41,959 bases of DNA. Origin: JAAFIP01 sp043766985. Lineage in GTDB: Bacteria > Pseudomonadota > Gammaproteobacteria > Burkholderiales > Burkholderiaceae_C. The stretch covers positions 1 to 41,959 of the forward strand of contig JAYUHM010000018.1 of the NCBI GenBank assembly GCA_043766985.1, given 5' to 3'. The translations under genes and the position numbers were made by a program. This document shows positions 16,657 through 29,309 of the stretch, in pieces. The notes under the pieces are model-generated. The model was given only the letters and a program-made list of their open reading frames with translations. It did no database searches and was not told the origin of the DNA. The first letter of the stretch is position 1. Every line of letters begins with the position of its first letter.

Positions 16657-17439
16657 TTATATTGAAAACATCAACGCGGTGAGCATGAAATCCAGGCCCA
16701 ACACTGCCAAACTGGCCACCACCACTGTGCGCGTCGTGGCGCGTGACACGCCTTCGGGCGTGGCCTGAGCCTCAAAGCCTTGCTGCAAAGCCACAAAAGT
16801 CACCACCAGGCCAAACACGAAGCTTTTGATCACACCATTGCCAACGTCGCTCCAGACATCCACGCCGCCTTGCATTTGGCTCCAAAACGAGCCGCCGTCC
16901 ACGCCAATCATCAGCACGCCAACGACATAGCCACCAATCACACCTACGGCGCTAAACACCGCCGCCAGAATCGGCATGGCGATGACACCGGCCCAAAAAC
17001 GCGGGGCCAGCACGCGTTGCACAGGGTCAATGGCCGTCATTTCCATGTAGCTCAGCACTTCGTCGCGCTTCATCAGGCCAATCTCAGCCGTCAGCGCGGT
17101 GCCTGCACGGCCAGCAAACAGTAGAGCGGTAACCACAGGCCCTAGTTCCCGCACCAAACCTAACGCGACCAATAAGCCTAACGCCTCCGACGAGCCGTAG
17201 CGCTGCAAGGTGTAATAACCCTGCAAACCCAGAACAAAACCCACAAACAATCCGCTCACGGTGATGATGGCCAGCGAATAGTTGCCTAAAAAGTGGATCT
17301 GATCGCGCACCAGGCTAAAGCGTTTGAAGGTCGGCACAGCCGAGCTCAGCAAACGCCAAAACAGTCTGGCGCCGTAGCCCCAGTCCACCAACTTGCAGCG
17401 AACGGCAAAGCCAACGTCGCTGGGGTTATACCAACTCAT
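16657..17439 (-). CDS. mlaE: MlaE, permease of the Mla phospholipid transporter
   Basis: A 260-aa inner-membrane permease with the MlaE/YrbE fold. Hydrophobic segments lie around residues 50-80, 90-115, 145-185 and 195-260; the coupling region GLVRELGPVVTALLFAGRAGTALTAEIG matches the family's conserved block, including the conserved ELGP and GR. It acts with MlaF ATPase and MlaB. The start overlaps the mlaF stop by four bases (17436-17439). Confidence 0.95.
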   Translation of the reverse strand: MSWYNPSDVGFAVRCKLVDWGYGARLFWRLLSSAVPTFKRFSLVRDQIHFLGNYSLAIITVSGLFVGFVLGLQGYYTLQRYGSSEALGLLVALGLVRELGPVVTALLFAGRAGTALTAEIGLMKRDEVLSYMEMTAIDPVQRVLAPRFWAGVIAMPILAAVFSAVGVIGGYVVGVLMIGVDGGSFWSQMQGGVDVWSDVGNGVIKSFVFGLVVTFVALQQGFEAQATPEGVSRATTRTVVVASLAVLGLDFMLTALMFSI

Positions 17440-18305
17440 GCCCGTACTTTCATGGTGGCGCCCGTTTTGACCAGCCCTGAGCCAAAGTCTTGCTCAACCG
17501 TGTTGCCTGGATAGTGAAAGCGCACCGGCCCGTCGGGCAGTGCATTGACGAACTGGTGCACCAACGGGTCGGTGCTGTGGCGTACTTCATCTGGCGTGCC
17601 TTGGGCGGCAATTTTGCCATTGGCCAAAACAATGACCTTGTCGGCGATGCGAAAGGTTTCTTCCAAATCGTGGGACACCACGATACTGGTCAGGCCCAGC
17701 ACATCGTTGAGGTCGCGTATCAGCCGCGCCGCCGTGCCTAGTGAAATCGGGTCCAGCCCGGCAAATGGCTCGTCGTACATGATGAGTTCAGGGTCCAGCG
17801 CTATTGCGCGGGCCAAGGCTACGCGCCGGGCCATGCCGCCGCTCAGCTCGCTGGGCATCAGGCTGTGCGCGCCGCGCAGGCCCACGGCCGTGAGTTTCAT
17901 CAAGACGATGTCTTTGATCAAGGATTCTGGCAGGTCAGTATGTTCACGCAGCGGGAAAGCCACGTTTTCAAACACACTCAAATCGGTAAACAAGGCACCA
18001 AACTGGAACAGCATGCCCATACGGCGGCGCAAGGCATACAAACCTTTTGCGTCCAGCGTAGCGATATTGCTGCCCTCAAGCAGGGCTTCCCCTTTTTGCG
18101 CTTTGGCTTGGCCGCCAATCACGCGCAGCACCGTGGTTTTGCCGCCACCCGAGGCGCCCATCAGGGCGGTGACCTTACCGCGTGGCACTGAAAAACTAAC
18201 GCCGTCCAAAATAGCGCGCGCGCCGTAGCCAAAGGTCACGTTATTGAACGTGATCAGTGGTTCGGTTTCTAGGCTGGCGTGTTGTGGGTTTTCTGTGACG
18301 GGCAT
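17436..18305 (-). CDS. mlaF: MlaF, ATPase of the Mla phospholipid transporter
   Basis: A 289-aa ABC ATPase. Walker A GASGGGKT at 50-57, signature ELSGGMARRVALARAIALDPELI, Walker B MYDEPFAGLDPISLG and H-loop SHDLEETF are all normal. This is the first gene of the mla-to-his train. The ATG at 18305 has no Shine-Dalgarno and comes only about five bases after the 3' arm of a strong hairpin that ends the gltBD operon, so either the message starts inside that region or a later codon is used. Other near starts (GTG at codon 3) would not change the core. Confidence 0.94.
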   Translation of the reverse strand: MPVTENPQHASLETEPLITFNNVTFGYGARAILDGVSFSVPRGKVTALMGASGGGKTTVLRVIGGQAKAQKGEALLEGSNIATLDAKGLYALRRRMGMLFQFGALFTDLSVFENVAFPLREHTDLPESLIKDIVLMKLTAVGLRGAHSLMPSELSGGMARRVALARAIALDPELIMYDEPFAGLDPISLGTAARLIRDLNDVLGLTSIVVSHDLEETFRIADKVIVLANGKIAAQGTPDEVRHSTDPLVHQFVNALPDGPVRFHYPGNTVEQDFGSGLVKTGATMKVRA

Positions 18306-18310
18306 AAAGC

Positions 18311-18347
18311 AAAAGCCGGGACCCTATAACTCAGGGTTCCGGCCTTT
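18311..18347 (-). terminator. Rho-independent terminator after gltD
   Basis: On the - strand, AAAGGCCGGAACCCT pairs with AGGGTCCCGGCTTTT (one or two imperfect pairs) around a ~7-base loop, and is followed by a T-rich stretch (CTTTTGCTTT). It starts 32 bases past the gltD stop. The stem is GC-rich and long, so termination is very likely. The stem ends about five bases ahead of the mlaF start codon. Confidence 0.8.
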
Positions 18348-18378
18348 GATCATACGAGAAACGAGGACTTGTATTGTT

Positions 18379-19857
<1,479 letters not shown>

Positions 19858-19895
19858 GCTCGATACTCTTTTCTGGGTCAATTCAAATATTGAAA

Positions 19896-19960
19896 TACTA
19901 TAAATTTAATAGCAGCTTATGCTATACTCTATTGGGCTTGTAGCCTAAAACACTAGTAAA
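19896..19960 (+). repeat. Dispersed intergenic repeat, copy B (gltB-gltD gap)
   Basis: Core TTTAATAGCAGCTTATGCTAT then ACTCTATTGGGCTTGTAGCC and AAAACACT, near-identical to the 5131 copy apart from a few changes. It contains two small stems: ATAGCA-GCTTA-TGCTAT and GGCT-TGT-AGCC. It sits in the gap between gltB and gltD, inside the operon. Confidence 0.75.
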
Positions 19961-19966
19961 GACAGC

Positions 19967-24712
<4,746 letters not shown>

Positions 24713-24746
24713 GTGCTTCTCCAGTCAATTCCAAAAGGGGAATCGT

Positions 24747-24775
24747 AGTTTAATGCAGTGCAGCAAAAACTACAA
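24747..24775 (-). promoter_or_regulatory. Candidate sigma-70 promoter of gltB
   Basis: On the - strand TTGTAG (24770-24775) is followed by a 17-base spacer and TAAACT (24747-24752), ending 34 bases before the gltB start at 24712. Both hexamers are imperfect matches to consensus. The left end of the RAYT element begins 10 bases further upstream, so it may influence this promoter. Confidence 0.4.
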
Positions 24776-24845
24776 ATACAATAAATGGGGTCAGATCAAA
24801 TTTAATTTACCTATTTTTCAAGTTCAAATTAAATAGGGACATATC

Positions 24846-24895
24846 GAATTTAATAGCTGCATGTGCGATATTTTATTAGGCTGCAAGCTGATTTA
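24846..24895 (+). repeat. Dispersed intergenic repeat, copy D (degenerate)
   Basis: AATTTAATAGCTGCATGTGCGAT then TTATTAGGCTGCAAGCTG resembles the 5131, 19896 and 40889 copies, but the AAAACACT tail is lost. It overlaps the internal repeat of the RAYT element and runs up to the transposase stop codon. Confidence is lower than for copies A, B and C. Confidence 0.5.
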
Positions 24896-25612
24896 ATGCT
24901 TTATTTCAGCACCCGAACCATCCGACTCAAGCTTCATAGGTCGCCCTTTCAATCCTGGCCGCACCCTTCTTTGAGTAGACTTCTCCAAATCGGCCAGAAA
25001 ATCTTCATCCCCCAGCGCCCAACTGCGCAGCGCCGTGTTAGTTAGCGCCCGCTCATCCGCGCCGCTCACACCCGCCTGCACCAGGTTCACATAGGCTGCC
25101 TCTCGTGCAAAAGGCGTGTTGCCCAAGTTCCAAAAATGTGGATGCGGCGTAACCAACGGGTCAGAGCGCAGTCCGGCGTAGTACCCATAGCTGCTCCAAG
25201 GATAGTCTTGTGGCTGCGCCACCATACCCGCACGCACCGGGTTCAGGTCAATATAGGCCATGCAGGCCAGCAGATAGCGCTCGGTTTGGATCAGTGTGCT
25301 TTTATAGCGCCCCTCGAACAGCGTGCCGGTGCGCTGGTGGGTTTTGTTAAACAGCCGCACATAGCTGCGGCCCACGTGCTGCATCATCAGCGGTAGCCCC
25401 ACATCGTCCTGCGGCGTGGCCAGCAGATGCAAGTGGTTGCTCATCAGCACATAGCTGTGAATAGCCACTTTATGCAGCTGCGCCGCCTCTAGCAGCAGCG
25501 CCAGCAAAGCCTGGTAATCGGCCGCGCCTCCAAAGATTGCCTGCTTGTTGTTACCTCGCTGGATGACGTGGTGCGGGTAGTCGGGGAGGGTAAGACGGGG
25601 TTGGCGGGCCAT
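24893..25612 (-). CDS. REP-associated tyrosine transposase (RAYT)
   Basis: A 239-aa single-domain Y1-type transposase of the IS200/IS605-related RAYT group. Begins MARQPRLTLPDYPHHVIQRGNNKQAIF, has the HUH motif His60-Leu-His62 in LMSNHLHLLATP, and the likely catalytic Tyr84 in GRSYVRLFNKTHQRTGTLFEGRYKS; then RYLLACMAYIDLNPVRAGMV, a diagnostic RAYT block. The gene looks intact. RAYTs are usually domesticated single-copy genes that act on REP-like palindromes rather than on themselves. It is enclosed by the inverted repeats of this element. Confidence 0.9.
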   Translation of the reverse strand: MARQPRLTLPDYPHHVIQRGNNKQAIFGGAADYQALLALLLEAAQLHKVAIHSYVLMSNHLHLLATPQDDVGLPLMMQHVGRSYVRLFNKTHQRTGTLFEGRYKSTLIQTERYLLACMAYIDLNPVRAGMVAQPQDYPWSSYGYYAGLRSDPLVTPHPHFWNLGNTPFAREAAYVNLVQAGVSGADERALTNTALRSWALGDEDFLADLEKSTQRRVRPGLKGRPMKLESDGSGAEIKH

Positions 25613-25699
25613 GGAGATAGTTTATCGGATTATGATAAATTTGATCTGACCCCAATTTGCTGCTCAACTTATTGAGCTAGCGCCCAATTCCCTCTGAAA

Positions 25700-26350
25700 T
25701 TACCCAAACCGGCTACCCTGCCCCACCAGGTATTTAGCCAACTCGTCCATCAGGCTTTGGTTGACCTGGCTGGCAGGATAGCGGGTGTTGAGAATTTGAA
25801 AACCGCCCACATTGCACACCCTGAAGGCCACATGGCCGACATCATGCTCGGGGGTGAGCGTGAGGCTGCCAAAGCTGGCTGTGTCGTACTCAAACACATA
25901 GGCTAGCAGCTTGTTGGTATCGGGGTGGCGGGTCTCTTTGCGCTCATGGCGCACTTGGCCTGTGCTCAGGCGCTGGGCCACACGCTCCAGGTCCGGCGGA
26001 AAGTTGACGGTGACGCTGTGCTGCAAAGCTTTGCCAGCTGTGGGCACGATATTCCACCCAATGGCCACATAGTCAAAGGCCTCTTTGCTGCGCAGCATTT
26101 TTTTGCGGGCATCGCAGCGAAAGGTGGCAAGCTTCAGCGCGGGCCACGGCGTTTTGCCATCCAAGCTGTAGCTGCCGTGCGCCGGGGGCTGGATGATGTT
26201 GAGCTGTGCCGTCAGGTCTTGCAGGTATTTCAGGGCCACTTTGCAGGCAATCTCGGTCACCTCGGTGTTGGCGGTGACGTCTTGGTGTTGGCCTTGCTGC
26301 TGGTCTTGCAGAGACTGGGCTTGGTTTTTCAGGTCGTTAAGAAAACTCAT
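25700..26350 (-). CDS. Conserved-looking protein of unknown function, 216 aa
   Basis: I do not recognise this protein. Residues 1-35 are Gln/Asp/Leu-rich (FLNDLKNQAQSLQDQQQGQ), likely helical; then EVTEIACKVALKYLQDLTAQL and a mixed alpha/beta body with CDARKKMLRSKEAFDYVAIGW, FPPDLERVAQRL, LLAYVFEYDTASFGSLTLTPEHDVGHVAFRVCNVGGF. There is no signal peptide, no transmembrane segment and no clear catalytic motif. A GGAG sequence precedes the ATG by about five bases, which supports a real gene. It lies between the RAYT element and dgt, on the same strand as dgt and 46 bases after it, so it may be cotranscribed with dgt. Confidence 0.7.
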   Translation of the reverse strand: MSFLNDLKNQAQSLQDQQQGQHQDVTANTEVTEIACKVALKYLQDLTAQLNIIQPPAHGSYSLDGKTPWPALKLATFRCDARKKMLRSKEAFDYVAIGWNIVPTAGKALQHSVTVNFPPDLERVAQRLSTGQVRHERKETRHPDTNKLLAYVFEYDTASFGSLTLTPEHDVGHVAFRVCNVGGFQILNTRYPASQVNQSLMDELAKYLVGQGSRFG

Positions 26351-26396
26351 GGGTTCTCCGCTGTAACATTATTCTTGGTAGTGTTTGATTGTATTT

Positions 26397-27539
26397 TCAA
26401 ATGGCCTGCAGGCGCTCGTGCTCGCGCTGCGCAAAGCGGTCGGTCATACCGGCAATGTAGTCGGCCACGGCGCGGGGTTGGTTGGGTTGCTGCGCGTAGC
26501 TGGCAGGCATGTGCTGCGGCGTGCGGGTATAGGCGGCAAACAGGTCGTTCACCACACCCTGCGCTTGCACGGTGGTCTGCATGACCTGCGGGTGGCGGTA
26601 TAAATTTTGCAGCAGCCAGCGCTTTATTTCATTGGTCTGCAGGCGCATGGCGTCAGAAAACTGCACCAGCGGCGGCAATACCCGCGCGCCATCGGCACTG
26701 ACCACCTGCTGCAGCACCAAGGCGGCGCGTGTGGTGTCGATCACGTCATACACCTGCGCGCTGAGCATGCGGCGGATCACCTCAAACAGCAGCCTGCGGC
26801 CGCTTAACTGCGGGTGCTGGTGCAATACGTCTCGGCGGTAGTGGGCAAACAGGGCCAGCTCGCCCAACTGCTCCAGGCTGATCAAGCCGGAGCGCACACC
26901 GTCGTCCATGTCGTGGGCGTTGTAGGCTATCTCGTCGGCCAGGTTGGTCAGCTGCGCCTCCAGGCTGGGCTGGCTGCGGTTAATAAAGCGGTGGGCTACA
27001 CCGCCGGGCTCCAGCGCCTCAATGCGCTGGGCATTGACGGCCGAGCAGTGTTTGAGGATGCCTTCGCGGGTTTCAAAGGTCAGGTTGAGGCCGTCAAAGC
27101 TGGGGTAGCGCTCTTCTAGGCTGTCCACCACGCGCAGGCTTTGCAGGTTGTGTTCAAACCCGCCGTGGCCCTGCATGCAGGCGTTCAGCGCGTCTTGCCC
27201 GGCGTGGCCAAAGGGCGTGTGTCCCAGGTCATGCGCCAGGGCGATGGCCTCTACCAAGTCTTCATTCAAACCCAGCGCCCTAGCCATGCTGCGGCCCAGC
27301 TGGGCCACCTCCAGCGAATGGGTCAGCCGGGTTCGAAACAGGTCGCCTTCATGGTTTAAAAACACCTGCGTTTTGTAGACCAGCCGGCGAAAAGCACTGG
27401 AATGCACGATGCGATCACGGTCGCGTTGGAACTCGCTGCGCTGCTCGGCAACGTGCTGGCCGGTCGGCTCGGGGTGGCGCCTGCCGCGGCTGGCGTGCGG
27501 ATGGCTGGCGTAGGCCGCTAGGGTCATTGAGGCAGCCAT
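26397..27539 (-). CDS. dgt: dGTP triphosphohydrolase-like HD protein
   Basis: A 380-aa HD-domain protein that would cleave dGTP (or other dNTPs) to nucleoside and triphosphate. The metal site is complete: His74 in RTRLTHSLEVAQ, His103-Asp104 in ALAHDLGHTPFGHAG, and a later Asp in NLADEIAYNAHDMDDG. The N-terminal SAFRRLVYKTQVF is typical of this group. It is shorter than E. coli Dgt and matches the broad bacterial dGTPase-like (type 2) class; substrate range is not known. Two near starts (27539 and 27527) are possible. It follows aroB by 74 bases holding a dispersed repeat in reverse. Confidence 0.92.
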   Translation of the reverse strand: MAASMTLAAYASHPHASRGRRHPEPTGQHVAEQRSEFQRDRDRIVHSSAFRRLVYKTQVFLNHEGDLFRTRLTHSLEVAQLGRSMARALGLNEDLVEAIALAHDLGHTPFGHAGQDALNACMQGHGGFEHNLQSLRVVDSLEERYPSFDGLNLTFETREGILKHCSAVNAQRIEALEPGGVAHRFINRSQPSLEAQLTNLADEIAYNAHDMDDGVRSGLISLEQLGELALFAHYRRDVLHQHPQLSGRRLLFEVIRRMLSAQVYDVIDTTRAALVLQQVVSADGARVLPPLVQFSDAMRLQTNEIKRWLLQNLYRHPQVMQTTVQAQGVVNDLFAAYTRTPQHMPASYAQQPNQPRAVADYIAGMTDRFAQREHERLQAI

Positions 27540-27540
27540 T

Positions 27541-27603
27541 TAGTATGAAAATAGGGTGTGAGCCCAATGGAGCATGGCACAAGGTGCTATTATTTTAATA
27601 GTT
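27541..27603 (-). repeat. Dispersed intergenic repeat, copy E (reverse orientation)
   Basis: Read on the - strand this gives TATTAAAATAATAGCACC, TTGTGCCATGCTCCATTGGGCTCA and then a more diverged tail. It aligns with TTAATTGTATAGCAGCTTGTGCTATACTCTATTGGGCTTA of the 5131 copy with a number of differences. It lies between aroB and dgt. It is a weaker match than copies A-C. Confidence 0.55.
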
Positions 27604-27613
27604 ATATCCGCCA

Positions 27614-28735
27614 TCATGGCAGACTACTTGAAATCACGCTGCGCACCAAGGCATCGGGCGCGCTGCGCACACTGGCGCGGCCGGGCGCGTCAATCGTCAC
27701 AAATTTCATCGCACCCGCTTCGGCTTTTTTGTCTAGGCGCATGAGCTGCAGGTAACGCTCGGGCACATCTACTGCGCTGCCCAGTGACAGTACCGGTGCC
27801 ACGGTAGGCAGGCCTGCGCGTTCGATCAATTTTTGCAACCGTTGCACCAAAGCTTCGTCCACCAAACCCAGCGCCTGCGACAGCCTGGCGGCCATCACCA
27901 TGCCGCAGCCCACCGCCTCGCCATGCAGCCAGGCGCCGTAGCCCATGCCCGCCTCAATGGCGTGGCCAAAGGTGTGGCCAAAGTTCAATATGGCCCGCAA
28001 GCCCTGCTCGCGCTCGTCAGCGCCCACTACATGTGCCTTGATTTCACAACTGCGTTGCACCGCGTGGGCCAACAGCGCAGGCTGGCCCACGCGCAGGCCG
28101 TCCATGTTCTGCTCCAGCCAGTCCATAAATGCCATGTCAGCTATCGGCCCGTACTTAATTACCTCGGCCAATCCAGCCGACATCTCCCGCGCGGGCAGGG
28201 TTTTGAGTGTGTCTAGGTCGCACACCACCAGCGCGGGCTGGTAAAACGCGCCAATCATGTTTTTGCCTAGGGGGTGATTGATAGCCGTTTTGCCGCCTAC
28301 CGACGAATCCACCTGCGCCAAGAGAGTAGTGGGCACTTGCACAAACGGCACGCCACGCATATAGCTGGCAGCGGCAAAACCCGTCATGTCGCCCACCACG
28401 CCGCCGCCTAAGGCAAACAGCACGGTCTTGCGGTCGCAGCCGTGCAGCAGCAGGGCATCAAAGATTAAATTCAGCGTTTGCCAGGTTTTATACGCCTCAC
28501 CGTCGGGCAACACCACGCTATGCACCACGGCGTATTTGCCGCGCAATGCCTGCGCCAAGCGCTCAGCGTACAGCGGGCCTACCGTCGTATTGGTAACGAT
28601 CAAGGCAGTTTGGGCGCCGGGCAAAGCCGCATAGGTGCTGGCTTGGTCAAACAGGCCAGCGCCAATCACGATAGGGTAAGAGCGCTCGCCAAGCGCAATC
28701 GTCAGGCGGTGTGGGGGTGGGGAGCTGGTAGTCAC
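27614..28735 (-). CDS. aroB: AroB, 3-dehydroquinate synthase
   Basis: AroB makes 3-dehydroquinate from DAHP, the second shikimate step, using NAD and a divalent metal. Seen: ALGERSYPIVIGAG, DGEAYKTWQTL, FALGGGVVGDMTGFAAASYMRGVPFVQVPTTLLAQVDSSVGGKTAINHPLGKNMIGAFYQP (NAD and metal regions), and ILNFGHTFGHAIEAGMGYGAWLHGEAV with metal-binding histidines. I start at the GTG at 28735, 10 bases past the aroK stop; an in-frame ATG at 28777 overlaps aroK by 32 bases and adds residues not typical of the family. The 3' end is 74 bases from dgt. Confidence 0.94.
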   Translation of the reverse strand: MTTSSPPPHRLTIALGERSYPIVIGAGLFDQASTYAALPGAQTALIVTNTTVGPLYAERLAQALRGKYAVVHSVVLPDGEAYKTWQTLNLIFDALLLHGCDRKTVLFALGGGVVGDMTGFAAASYMRGVPFVQVPTTLLAQVDSSVGGKTAINHPLGKNMIGAFYQPALVVCDLDTLKTLPAREMSAGLAEVIKYGPIADMAFMDWLEQNMDGLRVGQPALLAHAVQRSCEIKAHVVGADEREQGLRAILNFGHTFGHAIEAGMGYGAWLHGEAVGCGMVMAARLSQALGLVDEALVQRLQKLIERAGLPTVAPVLSLGSAVDVPERYLQLMRLDKKAEAGAMKFVTIDAPGRASVRSAPDALVRSVISSSLP

Positions 28736-28745
28736 CCAGTGATTA

Positions 28746-29294
28746 TCACTTGCTGGGGAGCGCACCCGCCAGTTCAAGCTGCATCACAATCATGTTCACC
28801 AAGGTGGCCACCGATGGCCGCCCCGTATCAATCACAAAGTGCGCCGTCTCGCGGTACAGCGGGTCGCGCACAGCAAACAAGTCCTCCAGCCGTTGCAACG
28901 GGTCGCCCACCTGCAAGAGCGGGCGGTTGCGGTCATGCCGCAAGCGTTTGAACACTTCTTCGGGGTTGGAGCGCAGGTAAATGACATAGCCGCTCGCGCG
29001 CAGTCGGTCACGGTTGGCTTGTCGCAGCACCGTACCGCCGCCGGTAGATAGAACACATCGCGTGTTTGCAGCTACGCCAGCGCTGCCTACAGGCTGGGTA
29101 AGTTCAGCAATCGTCGCCTCTTCCGCGTCCCGAAAGCTGTCCTCACCCTCACGCTCAAAATACTCCCGGATCGTGCACCCAATGCGCCGCTCAATCTCGG
29201 GATCAGAATCAATAAAGGGCAGGCCCATGCTCCGGGCAAGTTGTCGCCCTACGGTGGATTTGCCAGAGCCTGGAAGGCCGACGAGTGCAATCAA
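28746..29294 (-). CDS. aroK: AroK, shikimate kinase
   Basis: A 182-aa P-loop kinase that phosphorylates shikimate at the 3-OH. Walker A GLPGSGKST at 6-14, shikimate-binding FIDSDPEIERR, the STGGGTVLR block, and the lid LLQVGDPLQRLEDLFAVRDPLYRE with its Arg pair. The start is TTG at 29294: an in-frame stop (TAG) lies just upstream with no ATG or GTG after it, and AGGA sits seven bases before the TTG. It is followed closely by aroB. Confidence 0.93.
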   Translation of the reverse strand: MIALVGLPGSGKSTVGRQLARSMGLPFIDSDPEIERRIGCTIREYFEREGEDSFRDAEEATIAELTQPVGSAGVAANTRCVLSTGGGTVLRQANRDRLRASGYVIYLRSNPEEVFKRLRHDRNRPLLQVGDPLQRLEDLFAVRDPLYRETAHFVIDTGRPSVATLVNMIVMQLELAGALPSK

Positions 29295-29309
29295 TAGAAC
29301 GTCCTAGCG

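Larger units (their letters stand above)
24785..25655. mobile_element. RAYT-type (IS200-like) element with terminal inverted repeats
   Basis: Outer 19-base perfect inverted repeats run TGGGGTCAGATCAAATTTA at 24786-24804 and its complement at 25636-25654, with the single transposase gene between. Inside the left end there is a second, degenerate copy of the repeat at 24833-24852 (16 of 20 bases identical) and a hairpin TTTAATTT/AAATTAAA between the two. No target-site duplication is evident, as expected for HUH transposases, which do not make one. Left neighbour is the gltB promoter, right neighbour an unknown gene. Confidence 0.75.

Noticed and set aside
25653..25690. Possible sixth, degenerate copy of the dispersed repeat right of the RAYT element
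   Set aside because: Only TTTGCTGCT and TTATTGAGC-like fragments match; too weak to count as a copy.
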